Shown here piece after piece: positions 1 to 12,900 of a stretch of DNA of 64,000 nt. How positions within the stretch are numbered: the first letter of the stretch is position 1; every line of letters starts with the position of its first letter. This DNA is from Microglena sp. YARC (lineage: Eukaryota; Chlorophyta; Chlorophyceae; Chlamydomonadales; Chlamydomonadaceae): NCBI GenBank assembly GCA_022414725.1, contig CM039464.1, positions 868,001 through 932,000 of the forward strand, in the 5' to 3' direction. Below the pieces are notes generated by a model. It was not told the DNA's origin. It saw nothing but the letters and a program-made list of their open reading frames with translations, and searched no databases. Both the position numbers and the translations under genes were made by a program.

Positions 1-37
1 TGCCGATAGCTATTTCTATGCAGCCTATGGATGCTAG

Positions 38-236
38 TGTGGAATACTCTCCCCACAAAACATTATGAACATGGAGCCTCGCAAGTTTGCGTATGTTATA
101 GCTCAGCAAGATAAATGGAGGGGGAATGTGCGCCTCAATCAAAAGACGCAAGATGAGCTACCCGAGAACATTCGGGCTCATAGTCTAATCACGTCAACTT
201 ACTCAACACCAGAGGAGGCTGCTAGAGCAGTAGACA
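38..236 (+). CDS. AP2/ERF-like domain exon (fragment)
   Basis: Open frame from about base 38 (ATG at 65) to a good donor, GACAG|GTGTGT, near 236. The peptide contains KWRGNVRL, then after an insertion STYSTPEEAARAVDR. This matches the strand 1 and strand 3/helix signature of AP2/ERF DNA-binding domains, where the helix begins with xTxEEAARAYDRA. AP2 proteins are plant and green-algal transcription factors. The usual WAAEI/WLG core is not recognisable and the middle is longer than normal, so this is either a divergent domain or a decayed copy. The upstream exon lies outside the window. The following 110-bp repeats re-use the second half of this exon. Confidence 0.45.
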
Positions 237-322
237 GGTGTGTTTCTGTCCTGGATACATGAAGGGGACAATCGCATCTCAATACCATTACCAAACTTGA
301 GGTCCCTAAAAGCATTCGGGCA

Positions 323-762
323 GGCAGTCTAGTAACATCCCCTTGCTCCACACCAGAGGAGGCTGCTAGAGCAGTAGGCAGGTACGGTTCTGTGCTGACA
401 ATGCATTTGTGCACCATGGGCATCCAAATATAGTGACGCTCATAACATCCCCTTACTCCACACCAGAGGAGGCTGCTAGAGTAGTAGACAGGTACGGTTC
501 CGTGCTGACAATGCATTTGTGCTCCATGGGCATCCAAATAGAGTGAAGCTCATAACATCCCCTTACTCCACACCGGAGGAGGCTGCTAGAGCAGTAGACA
601 GGTACGGTTCCGTGCTGACAATGCATTTGTGCTCTATATGCATCCAAATATAGTGATGCTCATAACATCCCCTTCCTCCACACCGGAGGAGGCTGCTAGA
701 GCAGTAGACAGGTACGGTTCTGTGCTGACAATGCATTTGTGCTCCATGGGTATCCAATTAAA
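323..762 (+). repeat. 110-bp tandem repeat of AP2 half-domain, 4 copies
   Basis: The marker CACCAGAGGA (or CACCGGAGGA) falls at 351, 461, 571 and 681, exactly 110 bp apart. Each unit, in one frame, reads TSPYSTPEEAARAVDRYGSV and then a short tail ending in a stop, as in the exon just upstream. 110 is not a multiple of three, so the units cannot form one long frame. They look like duplicated exon ends carrying a stop, not a repeat protein. Confidence 0.8.
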
Positions 763-1841
763 CATGGAGAGGGACTTGCATAACCTTGTAAATTAAGACT
801 TATTTTAGGAAGTTACATACTCTGTGATAGGATTTAATCTTGATGTCACCTTCCCTGTGGTTCCTTAATAAATAGAAAGCATACCAGACTGCCTCACCAA
901 AGGTATACAGCCAGTTATACATATTGCCTCGCAACAGATACATCCATTCAGTATTTTGATGCCACAAGTGTATGAGCTATACTGTGCCAAGCCTCTTTCA
1001 GTGATATACAATAGTCTAGAGGTAGACCAGATCGCTAGAGAATGAAGAGTTGGGAGTTCGACTCCCCCATCGGTCGCTCTTGGCGTTGCAGGTCGTCGTC
1101 AACCGTGGTGGTAGCTTGTCCAGTTGAGGTAGGAGACCGCTCCCCACCCGCGTACGACGGGCTCCCTTAACACCACGCCCCATTAGGCGTTATCATTACC
1201 TTTATACTGTGCCAATCTGTGTGTGTATCTGGGTGTTCTTGTACGTGAGCTCGAACTCGATCTCGGACAAGTTGGAGCCCCTGGCCTCAGATTCAAACTT
1301 GCCCATGGTCAAGGTCAAGCTCTTGTTCCCGGCCTCGAGCCCGCCCATCAGCTGTTAGCAGAATAGAACGGAGCGCATTGGTTAGCGTGATGGGCCCACA
1401 ACCTGTTAGCAGAATAGATCGATAGGAAAGGGAGGCGCAGATGCAAACTACGGAACGACTTGCACGAAGAGAGGCGCTACTGTAAGAGCGCCGTCTCTGA
1501 TGACTGAGATTAGGGTCTAGGGTCAGACAGACACAAGACACCGGGAATATGACAGTAGGCAGTAAGACAGCTAGTGCTTACATCAGTACGAGAAGCTAGT
1601 CTTGGACTTGAAGAAGAAATCATTATTTTCACTCATCCGCGGACAGTCACTCTCTGACTCACGCACACCAATTCGCAGGTCAACACAAAATCCCATGCAT
1701 GTGTATGTGTGCATGGGAGTACATGCCTACTTCAATTAATTATATACAAAACATCTTGATGATTCATTTATGCGCATGCAAAGGTCGCTCTTTTGGGATA
1801 GAGACACAGCTGGAATGTTTCCTGTGAATGCATGCTCTCTA
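763..1841. other. No gene recognised
   Basis: No convincing coding frame. At about 1047-1068 there is a T-arm-like GTTCGACTC flanked by G and C runs (an RNA polymerase III B-box-like word), but no acceptor or anticodon arms fit around it. ATG-rich spacer follows up to a C run at 1842. Confidence 0.5.
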
Positions 1842-2241
1842 CCCCCCCCCCCCCCCCCCCTCCCCCGCCCTCCTCAAGCAATCTCATACAAAGACGCAGC
1901 CCCACCAGAATCCACCACCAGGGTACAGCAACACAAATGACACCACCAATATGATCTCAATAATAATACATAAAAGCAAGAATTGTTGCCCACAAAATTC
2001 AATAACAAGACTGTGTTCCGATTGCATCGATTTTATATCTTTTACAAAGACACAGCCCCTCCAGAATCCCACCACCAGGATACGGCAATACAAATGACAC
2101 CAATATTATCTCAATAATCGAACATGAGAGCAAGAGCTGTTGCCCACAAACTCCTTTAACACCACTCTGTGTTATGCTTGCAAGGATGGTATGTCTCACA
2201 CAAACATACATCCCCACCAAAACACCACCACCAGGATGCAG
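1842..2241. repeat. C19 tract followed by imperfect ~155-bp tandem repeat
   Basis: A 19-base C run (1842-1860) is followed by units starting near 1888, 2043 and 2197. They share words such as AAAGACGCAGCCCC, CCACCACCAGG and ATCTCAATAAT. The third unit is cut by the left end of the transposon at 2244. No coding content is supported. Confidence 0.6.
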
Positions 2242-2243
2242 TA

Positions 2244-5038
2244 GGTGTGTTCAAAAGTATCAGTCGCTTCCGAAATAAAGTAACCTATGGAGCCTGTCTA
2301 CATATTTCGTCACCCACACTGTGCCATTCTGGGAGTTCGGGGTCCAAACTTACAGCGCTAGGTAAAACCTTTCTCTAATAACCGAGCCAAGTCCAGTGGT
2401 GTCGTTTTTCGGGTGATCTATTGCGAGGCTCCAAACCTATTTTCACACTTTAGCGCTTTCCGGACCTCCGCAGCGTGTTAGGGCGTGGAGGGATACAGCT
2501 GTTTATCACATGGTGGGTATACTAGACTCATCTTGCATGCACATGTGGCACCCATTCAAATTTGAACTGACTATTGAGGATGGAGCTCCATGCAGTGGGT
2601 CAAGTGCTCATATAGGGGCCTACATGCTGGGGTCCATACCCATTTAGGTCAATGTGTGTGCCCACGACACACAACAGCATCAGAGTAACACAACATGCTT
2701 ACCAGTCTGACCCCCCAAGTACACCTATGGAGGCAACAATACATTTGGGGCTGGTGTGCCTTGTGTAATATAGGGTACTTCTGACATGCCCCAACACCCG
2801 TGTTAATTTGACAATCCAAAGGGGAAAAATGGAGGAACTGGTTTACAGCTCCCTAGTCATTGCTTCACAACACATGATGACACATGCATAATATAAGCCA
2901 TCATTTGTGTTATATCCATAAATGTCACCCAAGTGGTTTAGGAGGGTGGTTGACATGTGGCAAATTTTAAAGATGACTAATACTTTTGAACAAGCCTATC
3001 AGTTTACCTATGGTGGGGTATACATCTTACTTCAAACTTGATTTTGTGCAAGTCAAGCATGGCTTATTGAATGATGCACAATGTGAATTATACATTTAGG
3101 TTATGTACTGATGAGTATGGCAAGGTGGTTTTATCAGGCCTCTTTGTTGATCTCCTCTAACAACACTTATTTAGTATTGATGCCTGTTTGCTACATGGCT
3201 GAAGGGTCATTTTGTATTTAATTGCACACAAAAATCACAGGGACACTTGGCATGTCATACACCCATGCAAATTCAATAGTTATCTCGAAGGTGTCATAGC
3301 TGTAATTCAAAATCATTTGGGTTGGTTTGCCCCTATAATCTGCAAGCTTCACAAAATAGGAGACACTTTTGGGTCGGCTAAGGCTAAGTGTAGAAAGGTA
3401 GAAGGACACAAAAGGTTGAAGGCTTGGAGTGTTATCCTTTTACATGAGTATGTCCATAAGCAAAAAGCATGGAAAGGCCTCAAAACTAGCAAGAGGTCCA
3501 AGTGACATACATGGCCACATGGCTTACATGGCAGCTCAATATACATACATGTGAGGATGGTAGTGACCACAGAATTCCTGTTTTCAGATGTGTGGCTACA
3601 AGGAGGGCAAGAAGGGAATGCATCCCAAGCATGTTGTCGTAGAACTATGGCTACATGTATGTCCCAATATGTACAGAAGCATAAGGTAGACCATGCTTGT
3701 AGTGTGTCACCCTCACAAACACATAACACAACCACCATGGGATGGTCCGGTGTAGAGGCTGTAACATGGGGATTAAACCAAAGATTCCTTGTTCTTAGTG
3801 GTGGGGTACCCACTCCCCATTGCTTTCCACTATAAGTTGGAGCCTGTCTCTCACTCCATCCACCAGCTTGTTGATTGAACCTTGTTGGACCCTCCCCCAA
3901 GCTGCACGGATCCTCCTATACCAGTCAGCACTGCACTTGGCCCTAGACTTGAGGAGCTGCTGGTCCAACATGCCCCAGCAATTCTCAATGATGTTGATGT
4001 CCAATGATTGTGGTGGGTAGGACTGCAAGATGTTGTGCTGAATGTCTTGGACAGCTGCCTTGCTCATCTTGCTATCATGTTGCCTAGCATGGTCCAAAGC
4101 ATCTTGAACCCTCTGTTAGGGTAAGCCTTCTGAATCTCCTTGTACATCTTCCCAAGCATTTCAATGAAGTGCTCACTGTTGAAATTGACCTTGTTCCTCT
4201 TGGCATTGGTTCCAATAGGGGGTGAAGGGGGTGCAAAGTAGAGGTCTGACTTGAAGTTGAGCCCTACAGCTCCATAAAACAGGTAGACCCAAGGACCACC
4301 AGGCTTGGCTGAGAGCTTTGAAGCACCCTTGTACCTCAAGTTCTGCCATGCAAACCTCAGTTTCCCCTTTGGGTACTGGTAAACATACAGGAATTTGGCA
4401 TCTATGAACACGCACTTTGACGTGTGCTTGGCGCAAAAGTCGATCCTCAAGTTCTTGTTGATTTGGCTGAGTTGCCTGTTAGGCTGCACCAAGGCCCACG
4501 TTAGCGGCTTGCGCCCGCTACCCAAGATGCGACGAGTAGTCGATATTTGAGACCTCCACGCCTTTCCTGTCGTGAAGAATGTTCGTAATATCTCCAGCCG
4601 TGTTCCCTTGCTTAGCTAAACGCTTTGCCTCCTTCCTAATGGCTCCGTCAGTAACCTTGGGACGCCCAGATCGGGGTTTGTCCGTATAATTCGGTTGATT
4701 CTTGGCACCCTCAGCACGCCAACGTTTTATGACGCAAAGGGAAATCTTCCTATGGTGATACTTTATGGAATGATTTCGAATTTTAGTTAGGGTAATGGTC
4801 GAGTTCTCTCCTATCCACTTTCTTTGGCTAATCGTTAATTCAGAAGTTCTCATGAAGTCATATATAAGCCTTGTAAATGTCGTGACACGGAAAAGCTGCC
4901 CAATACTCGGGGCAAGGCTTTTTGAGAATGTTGACATGGCAGTACAAGGTACTGCCTTAATACCCACCTCACTGACTCCACACTGAATGGAATGCCGCCC
5001 TGCGCGAGTTATGTGCTTTTGACCCCTCGTCCTTCGCA
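2244..5038 (-). mobile_element. Tc1/mariner-like (IS630 superfamily) transposon, copy 1
   Basis: A 2.8-kb unit that starts GGTGTGTTCAAAAG directly after a TA dinucleotide (2242-2243) and is followed by another TA (5039-5040), after which the same left end starts again at 5041. TA target duplication is the mark of Tc1/mariner elements. It carries a broken transposase gene on the minus strand (3795-4853). A short inverted match (TCAAAAG) is seen near the right end, but full terminal inverted repeats are not clear, so the right end may be eroded. The 2244-3790 part has no recognised gene. Confidence 0.7.
3795..4853 (-). pseudogene. Tc1/mariner-type DDE transposase, frameshifted
   Basis: Start chosen at the ATG at 4853 (MRTSELTISQRKWIGE), the normal beginning of the paired-like helix-turn-helix in this family. 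The GRPKV motif between the two DNA-binding subdomains follows. The catalytic core is visible: first Asp in VFIDAKF, second in DHARQHD, and the Glu in LDINIIENCWG about 35 residues on. Two breaks separate the parts: one near 4518-4525, and a missing G near 4095 that shifts LW|DHARQ out of frame. The neighbouring copy has the G there, so the lesion is private to this copy. Probably inactive as it stands, unless the breaks are assembly errors. Confidence 0.75.
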
Positions 5039-5040
5039 TA

Positions 5041-7503
5041 GGTGTGTTCAAAAGTATCAGTCGCTTCCGAAATAAAGTAACCTATGGAGCCTGTCTACAT
5101 ATTTCGTCACCCACACTGTGCCATTCTGGGAGTTCGGGGTCCAAACTTACAGCGCTAGGTAAAACCTTTCTCTAATAACCGAGCCAAGTCCAGTGGTGTC
5201 GTTTTTCGGGTGATCTATTGCGAGGCTCCAAACCTATTTTCACACTTTAGCGCTTTCCGGACCTCCGCAGCGTGTTAGGGCGTGGAGGGATACAGCTGTT
5301 TATCACATGGTGGGTATACTAGACTCATCTTGCATCACATGTGGCACCCCATTCAAATTTGAACTGACTATTGAGGATGGAGCTCCATGCAGTGGTCAAG
5401 TGCTCATATAGGGGCCTACATGCTGGGGTCCATACCCATTTAGGTCATGTGTGTGCCCACGACACACAACAGCATCAGAGTAACACAACATGCTTACCAG
5501 TCTGACCCCCCAGTACACCTTATGGAGGCAACAATAACATTGGGGCTGGTGTTGTGTAATATAGGTACTTCTACATGCCCCAACAAACCCGTGTTAATAT
5601 TGACAATCCAAAGGGGAAAAATGGAGAACTGGTTTTAACAGCTCCCTTAGTCAATTCTGCTTCACAACACATGATGGGACAACCAACATCATAATGGATA
5701 AAAGCCAATCATTTGGTTAACAAATTCAACACCATAAAATGTCTTGTGGAATTCACATACTAGTCGTTAGAGTTAGGGCGCGTTGACATAATGGCAACTT
5801 TTTAAGATGACTAATACTAGTTTGAAACAAGCCTATCAGTTTAAACCTAAATGAAAGGCAACTACAAGGTGGTCATACGCAACATCTTACTTCAAACTTC
5901 CCCGATTTGTGCAAGTCAAGCATGGCTTATTTGAATGATGCACAATTTGAATTATACATTTAGGTTATACTGATGAGATATGGCAGGTGGTTTTATCAGG
6001 CCTCTTTGTTGATCTCCTCTAACAACACTTATTTAGTATTGATGTAAACTCACCTGTTTGCTACATGCTGGAAGGATCATTTTGTATTTAATTGCACACA
6101 AAATCACAGGCACTTGGCTTGTCATACACCCCATGCAAATTCAATAGTTATCTCGAAGGTGTCATAGCTGTGAAATTCTAAAATCATTTGGGTTGGTTTG
6201 CCCCTATAATCTGCAAGCTCAAAATTAGGAGACACTTTTGGGGTCGGCTAAGGCTAAGTGTAGAACCCTCCAATAGGAAGGACACAAAGAGTTAAGCTTG
6301 GAGTGTTATCCTTTTACATGAGTATGTCCATTAAAAGCAAAAAGCATGGGAAAAGGGCCTCAAAAACTAGCAAAAGTCCAACCAAGTGACATACACGCTT
6401 GGCCACATGGCTTACATGCAGCTCAAGTATACTAAATTACAGTGAGCGACATGGGTAGTGACCACTAGAATTCCTGTTTTCAGCCTGATGTGGCGCCGGT
6501 GTCCAAGGAGCCTGGGCAAGAAGGGATGCCCATGCATAGCCCCCCGCGGCAGCAATCAGAGTAAGTGCAAGCACCGGGTTGGCTGGCTTGTTGTCGTATC
6601 CCGAACTATGGCTACATGTATGTCCCAATTGTACAGAAGCATAATGTAGACCATGCTTGTAGTGTGGCTGTCACCTTTCCTTCAAACACATAACACAAGC
6701 ACCACCATGGGATGGTCCGGACTATGTAGAGGCTTAACATGGGGATTAAACCAAAATTCCTTTTTCTTAGTGGTGGGGTACCCACTCCCCATTGCTTTCC
6801 ACTCATATAAGTTGGAGCCTGTGCCCTCTCACTCCAGTCCACCAGCTTGTTGATATGAACCTTGTTGGACCCTCCCCCAAGCTGAATCTCCGGACGGATC
6901 TTCCTCCATATACCAGTCAGCACTGCACCTTGGCCCTAGACTTGCAGGAGCTGCTGAGTCCAGGACATGCCCCCAGCAATTCTCAATGATGTTGATGGTC
7001 CAATGATTGTGGTGGTAGGAGCAAGATGTGTGTGCTGAATGTCTTGGCACAGCTGCCTTGCTCATCTTGCTATCATGTTGCCTAGCATGGTCCCAAAGCA
7101 TCTTGAACCCTCTGTTAGGGTAAGCTTATCTGAATCTCCTTTGTACATCTTTCCCAGCATTTCAATGAAGTGCTTCACATGTGAAATTGTACCTTGTTTT
7201 CTCCTTGCATCTCTCTTGGTTTCCACTAGGGGAGTGAAGGGGGTGCAAAGTAGATAGTCTATTGAAGTTGACCCTACAGCTCCTAAACTTAGACCAAGGA
7301 ATGTTAAGTACCGGCTTTTGGGATATGTCAGCTTTTGAAGCACTTAAGTACTATGTTCTGCCAATGCTAACTCAGTTTCCCTTTGGGGTATGGTAAAACA
7401 TACAGGAATTTGCATTATGAACACTGTGAGCACATTTGACGTGTGCTTGGCGCAAAGTGTTCCTCAAGTTCTTTGTGATTGCTGAGTTGCTGTTTAGGCC
7501 TGC
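5041..7503 (-). mobile_element. Tc1/mariner-like transposon, copy 2 (cut by gap)
   Basis: Direct repeat of 2244-4490, beginning with the same GGTGTGTTCAAAAG end after a TA. The first ~350 bases are nearly identical to copy 1. From about 5640 on, many 1-5 base insertions appear, and the copy ends at the N gap. The transposase core is recognisable on the minus strand around 6830-7100 (MLWDHARQHDSK and INIIENCWG). Here the frame across LWDHARQ is intact, but other indels break it. Confidence 0.7.
6829..7340 (-). pseudogene. Transposase fragment of copy 2
   Basis: Matches copy 1 in HFIEMLGKMYK, LWDHARQHDSKMSKAAV and NIIENCWG, but changes frame several times, for example after SKAAV and after NCWG. 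It carries the second catalytic Asp and the Glu. Reading it as a dead or badly assembled copy is safer than as a gene. Confidence 0.6.
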
Positions 7504-8503
7504 NNNNNNNNNNNNNNNNNNNNNNNNNNNNNNNNNNNNNNNNNNNNNNNNNNNNNNNNNNNNNNNNNNNNNNNNNNNNNNNNNNNNNNNNNNNNNNNNN
7601 NNNNNNNNNNNNNNNNNNNNNNNNNNNNNNNNNNNNNNNNNNNNNNNNNNNNNNNNNNNNNNNNNNNNNNNNNNNNNNNNNNNNNNNNNNNNNNNNNNNN
7701 NNNNNNNNNNNNNNNNNNNNNNNNNNNNNNNNNNNNNNNNNNNNNNNNNNNNNNNNNNNNNNNNNNNNNNNNNNNNNNNNNNNNNNNNNNNNNNNNNNNN
7801 NNNNNNNNNNNNNNNNNNNNNNNNNNNNNNNNNNNNNNNNNNNNNNNNNNNNNNNNNNNNNNNNNNNNNNNNNNNNNNNNNNNNNNNNNNNNNNNNNNNN
7901 NNNNNNNNNNNNNNNNNNNNNNNNNNNNNNNNNNNNNNNNNNNNNNNNNNNNNNNNNNNNNNNNNNNNNNNNNNNNNNNNNNNNNNNNNNNNNNNNNNNN
8001 NNNNNNNNNNNNNNNNNNNNNNNNNNNNNNNNNNNNNNNNNNNNNNNNNNNNNNNNNNNNNNNNNNNNNNNNNNNNNNNNNNNNNNNNNNNNNNNNNNNN
8101 NNNNNNNNNNNNNNNNNNNNNNNNNNNNNNNNNNNNNNNNNNNNNNNNNNNNNNNNNNNNNNNNNNNNNNNNNNNNNNNNNNNNNNNNNNNNNNNNNNNN
8201 NNNNNNNNNNNNNNNNNNNNNNNNNNNNNNNNNNNNNNNNNNNNNNNNNNNNNNNNNNNNNNNNNNNNNNNNNNNNNNNNNNNNNNNNNNNNNNNNNNNN
8301 NNNNNNNNNNNNNNNNNNNNNNNNNNNNNNNNNNNNNNNNNNNNNNNNNNNNNNNNNNNNNNNNNNNNNNNNNNNNNNNNNNNNNNNNNNNNNNNNNNNN
8401 NNNNNNNNNNNNNNNNNNNNNNNNNNNNNNNNNNNNNNNNNNNNNNNNNNNNNNNNNNNNNNNNNNNNNNNNNNNNNNNNNNNNNNNNNNNNNNNNNNNN
8501 NNN
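7504..8503. other. Assembly gap, 1,000 N
   Basis: Exactly 1,000 N, so a fixed-size scaffold gap rather than a measured length. It separates the transposon pair from the ankyrin array. Confidence 0.99.
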
Positions 8504-9800
8504 GTATAAAATGGACGTGGTACAAGTGAGTGGCGTGGGAATGGTGAAAGAGGGTGCGAAAGGTAGGAAAAAGCGATGGGAGGGAGAGAGGGAGGGAGGA
8601 GGTCGGGCATCAGGCATTATCATCATTTTCCAGGCAACCAAAGATGCACCAGGTCATTCTGAATGTCCTAACCAGAGGATTTGACAGGTGAACCATCATC
8701 CCACCAACACCAACAACCCTATCAATAGCGCCTCGCAACCACCAACCTCGCACTCCCCTCTCATATAACCCAATCAACATCCACACATAATGTTAACAAA
8801 CCCCTATGACACTTAGAACACATACCCCCCCCACCCACCCCCATACCCCGCCCCCGCCCCCCATAACACACGCAACACTTACTTCCACCATCAACAACCC
8901 CCCGCTGAACAACCCGTCTAACCCACCCCATAGACCAATGCAGACCGACCAGGCCCCCAATGCAATAATGACCAATGAGTGGCTGATGGATTTACCCAAC
9001 AGTTGCAGTCAGTGTTTCAGGTGTGATTGTCAGCAACCAGTGTCAGTACCCACACCATTCCTTGGAACGTCACTCTACCCATATGGGACAAAGCATACAA
9101 TCATTACCCACGAAGAAGTGAATGGTGGCTAAAGCCCTTGTAAAGCAGGAATGGTGGTGGGACCATATACATGAGAGGACCTAGATAGCACGATAGTTAA
9201 TAGGTTGATGGTTACGCGGTTAAGGTTCTGTTTAGTTAGGGTGGGAACAATTTGGTACAGGAGTTAAGGGATAGGGTGGCAGTGAGCAGTGTTTGGTAGC
9301 CCAGTATCTTCATGACAAGCCCAATTATAATGCTGTGTCAAAAGCTTGCTATCGTAATCCTCAGGGGTGGAAATGTGTAGGATTCAGATGCTGGTGTTGG
9401 GCACGTGCATGCTGCACCCTTGCCAACATGATACTAAATTGATGCAGCGATCTGAAGGCGATGTCCTTATGTGTTGGCCTCTTGTAAAAGCTAACGTTGT
9501 AACAACTACAGTTCCTCCCATCGCCTTGTATCTTGTATGAATCATCCATGCAATGTGATCCAGTTCCAAATTGACCTGAACGTACCAGCATGGGAACTAT
9601 GCGTTTTTGTATATAGTACCGGCTAGCATAGTACCGCACAAAGATGGTAGGTGGGGGGCGGAAGATGTGAGGGCAAGAAAATAAACTCGCAGCCAGTGCT
9701 AAAAGCGCTTCATGCGCCCATGCTCATTGTTGACGTTGATAGTTTACACAAGGCGGGTCATAGGGAGTGGTGCAACTACCAAAAGCTCTCTAAATCTTAC

Positions 9801-9900
9801 TGGCACACAGCATCCACATTGGCTTGGCCTCTATTCATGCACAGCGCCCACACTCAGAGGTGACCCTTCATTGCAGTGTGGTGCAGGCTGTCCACCCATT
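9801..9900 (-). pseudogene. Decayed ankyrin exon
   Basis: Acceptor CCTTGCAG|AATGGG and donor CCA|GTAAGA are both recognisable, but the exon is 100 nt long and contains in-frame stops (TGA) after TACACCACACTGCAA-type sequence. Homologous to the intact 99-nt exon over its length. Confidence 0.6.
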
Positions 9901-12900
9901 CTGCAAGGGTAGGGAACAATGTAAGTGTCTAGAAACCATAGGTTGTGCAAGCGGATTGCATGTTAATACAATAACCAAACAGGACTGTGTCGCTACAGTG
10001 TTGATCTTCATACCCATACCTAGGGTGCACATGTATGTAGGCATGCTGTCAGCCTTGTGTTGATGAAATGGATACTTAATAGGCCCCTAAAGACCCATGA
10101 CTGCGGTGCCTGCCTGCGTAGCTAGAATCAGAGAAGTGGCGTACGACTTGAATCCTACTCACAGGCAACAAACACAAACAATCCACCCAAGAAAAAACTG
10201 AGTGAGCGAGAGGAGTGAGTGAGTGAGTGAGTGACCTGAGCTGAGTGAGTGAGTGAGTGAGTGAATGGGTGGTGAGTTGATGTGAGGGGTGTGTGAGAGG
10301 GTGGGAGAAGGTAGGAAAAAGGTACAGCGAGGGAGTGGGGAGACGGGCGAGGGACCACGAGAGGGAGGGAGGGAGGGAGGGGTTGCAATCAATATCATAT
10401 CCAAGCAACCAATACACTGCTATCAGCTACTCTTTGAATGTCCCTAACAAAGATGACATGGGACCATACCATCCCCACACACCACCAACACGTAACCCAC
10501 AATCATAGCGCCCGCACCATAATCACGCACCTCCCTCCATAAACCAATCCCAATCATCCCACAAATGATAACAACCCTATGACATAGAATACCACATACC
10601 CCCCCGCCCACCCCCACCCCCCATCCCCACCCCCCCTTTTAACAACACACACACACACACACAGCAAACAACACCCCACCAACCCTCCCCTTGTCTCTAC
10701 GCCTTTCACCTCCACACTTCCACCCCTCGTCCAACGTAACCCTCCAGTATATACTATCCCTCTTATTGTCCCCCAAAACCGCCCCTAACCAACCCCACCG
10801 CCACCAACTCAAACCCATCCAGACTTCCACCCAAACAAGTACAAACACAACAAAATCTAACTCCATCCCCCACTTACCACCAACCTATCCCCCCCCACAC
10901 CCAACCTCGCCGCACCAACTCTACTCTATTTTTCACCCCATCAAAACAACCCCCCGCTGACCCCCCCACACCCCACACCCCGTCTAAACCCACCCCATAG
11001 ACCAATGCAGAAACACGACCAGGACACCACCCAATGCAATACTGACCAAGTCGTGAGTGGACTGAAATGGATTTACCCACGGGTTGCGTTTTCAGGTGTG
11101 ATTGTCAGCAACCAGTGTTCAGTCCCCCACCATTCCTTGGAACGTCACTCTACCCATATGGTACCAAAGCAATACAATCATTACCCATCAAGCGTGAATG
11201 GTGGCCAAAGCCCCTTGTAAAAGCAGGAATGTGGGGACCATAATACACATGAGAGGCCCCTGGACTCACGCACCCCACCTAGTATCATAAAAAGGTTGAT
11301 AGGTTACACAGTTAAGGGTTCTAGTTTATTTAGGGTGGTTAACAATTTGGTGTTATTACAGGTTAAGGGTATAGGTGGTGAGCGTGTTTTTGGTAAGCCC
11401 ACTTCATCATGACAACCCAATAATAATGCTTGTGTCAAAGCTTGGCTATCGTAATCTCAGGGGTGGGAAATGTGTATGGATTCCAGATGCTTGGTTTGGG
11501 CATTGTGCATGCTGCACCCTTTGCAAACATGATACTACACATTCCAGCGATTCTAAGGCATTGTGCTTATGTGTTGGCCTCTTGTAAAAGCTAACATTGT
11601 AACAACTACAGTTCCTCTCCTTGCCTTGTATCTCTGTCATGGGAATCATACAATTCAATGATCTAGTCCAAATGGCCTAAACGTACCGCTTGGGAAACCA
11701 GTATGCGGGCATTTATATATATAGTCTGGCTAGCATAGGTACCGCACACAAGACCGGTAGGAGGGGGGCAGAACACGGCAAGGGGCAAGAAAAAACCCGC
11801 AGCCAGTGTGAAGCGCTTCATGTGTGCATGCACATAGTTGCGTCGAATAGATTACGAGGGGGGCATAGGGAGTGGTGCAACTACCATAAGCTCTCAATAT
11901 TACCTTGGACTCAGCATCCACATTGGCTTTGGCCTCTACCAATGCACGCACAAACTCAGTGTGACCGTTGATTGCGGCCAAGTGCAGGGCTGTTCTCCCA
12001 AACAGCGAGGTAGGAACAATGCAAGTGTCCAGAAACCATATGATGTGCAAGCTGTGCATGTTAACACATACAAACCAACAGACTGTGTGCTACCATCGGT
12101 GTGTTGATTCCATACCTATGGTGCACATGTATGTAGGCATGCTGTCAGCCTTGTTTGATGAAATGGGACATTCAGATAGGCCCCTACAAGTAACCCATGA
12201 CTGGGTTGCCTGCCTGCGTACTTCAGGAGAGTGGCGCACGACTTGAATCCTACTCAAAAGCAACAACACAAACAACCACCCAAGAAAAAACTGAGTGAGT
12301 GAGTGAGTGAGTGATGAGAGTGAGTGACTGAGTGGGTGACTGAGTGGTGAGTGAGTGTAGTGAATGGGTGGGTGAGTGAGTGAGTGGGTGTGTGAGAGGG
12401 GTGGGAGAGAAGGTAGGAAAAAGGTGGGGAGCGGAGGATGGAGGAGGGAGGGAGGGAGGTTGCATCAGGATTATCATCATTTTCCAAGCAACCAAAGACT
12501 GCTACCAGGTCATCTCTTTGAATGTCCCTAACAAAGATGACATGGGACATACCATCCCACCACACCACCAACACAAACCCACAATCAATAGCGCCTCGCA
12601 CCACCAACCACGCACCTCCCCTCTCATATAACCCAATCCCAACATCCCAACATAATGATAACAACCCTATGACACATTAGCACCATACCCCCCCCCCCCA
12701 ACCCCACCCCCACCCCCCATCTTCCCCCCCCACCCCCCCTTTAAACACACACACACACACACACACACAAAAACACCCCACCAACCCTACCCCAATGCCA
12801 CCCTCACTTCCCTTCCAACCCTCGTCCAACGTACAACCCCATCCCCTCTTATGTCCCCCAAACCGCCCCCAACCATACCCCACCGCCACCACTCAAACCC

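Noticed and set aside
1040..1080. tRNA-like T arm (GAGTTCGACTC between G and C runs)
   Set aside because: One stem mismatch, no matching acceptor strand or D/anticodon arms within 90 bases upstream. Kept only as a B-box-like word.
3349..3900. 183-residue minus frame in the transposon
   Set aside because: Overlaps the end of the transposase in a different frame, composition is erratic, and it is not preserved in copy 2.
7372..8684. Frames of about 400 residues across 7372-8684
   Set aside because: Almost entirely N bases of the assembly gap.
12137..12255. Conserved ~120-bp module in each ankyrin unit as an extra exon ([18 protein letters not shown])
   Set aside because: Opening phase does not fit the phase-0 chain, the relative at 24445-24555 has a stop, and no convincing donor is present. 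Left as a conserved non-coding module.
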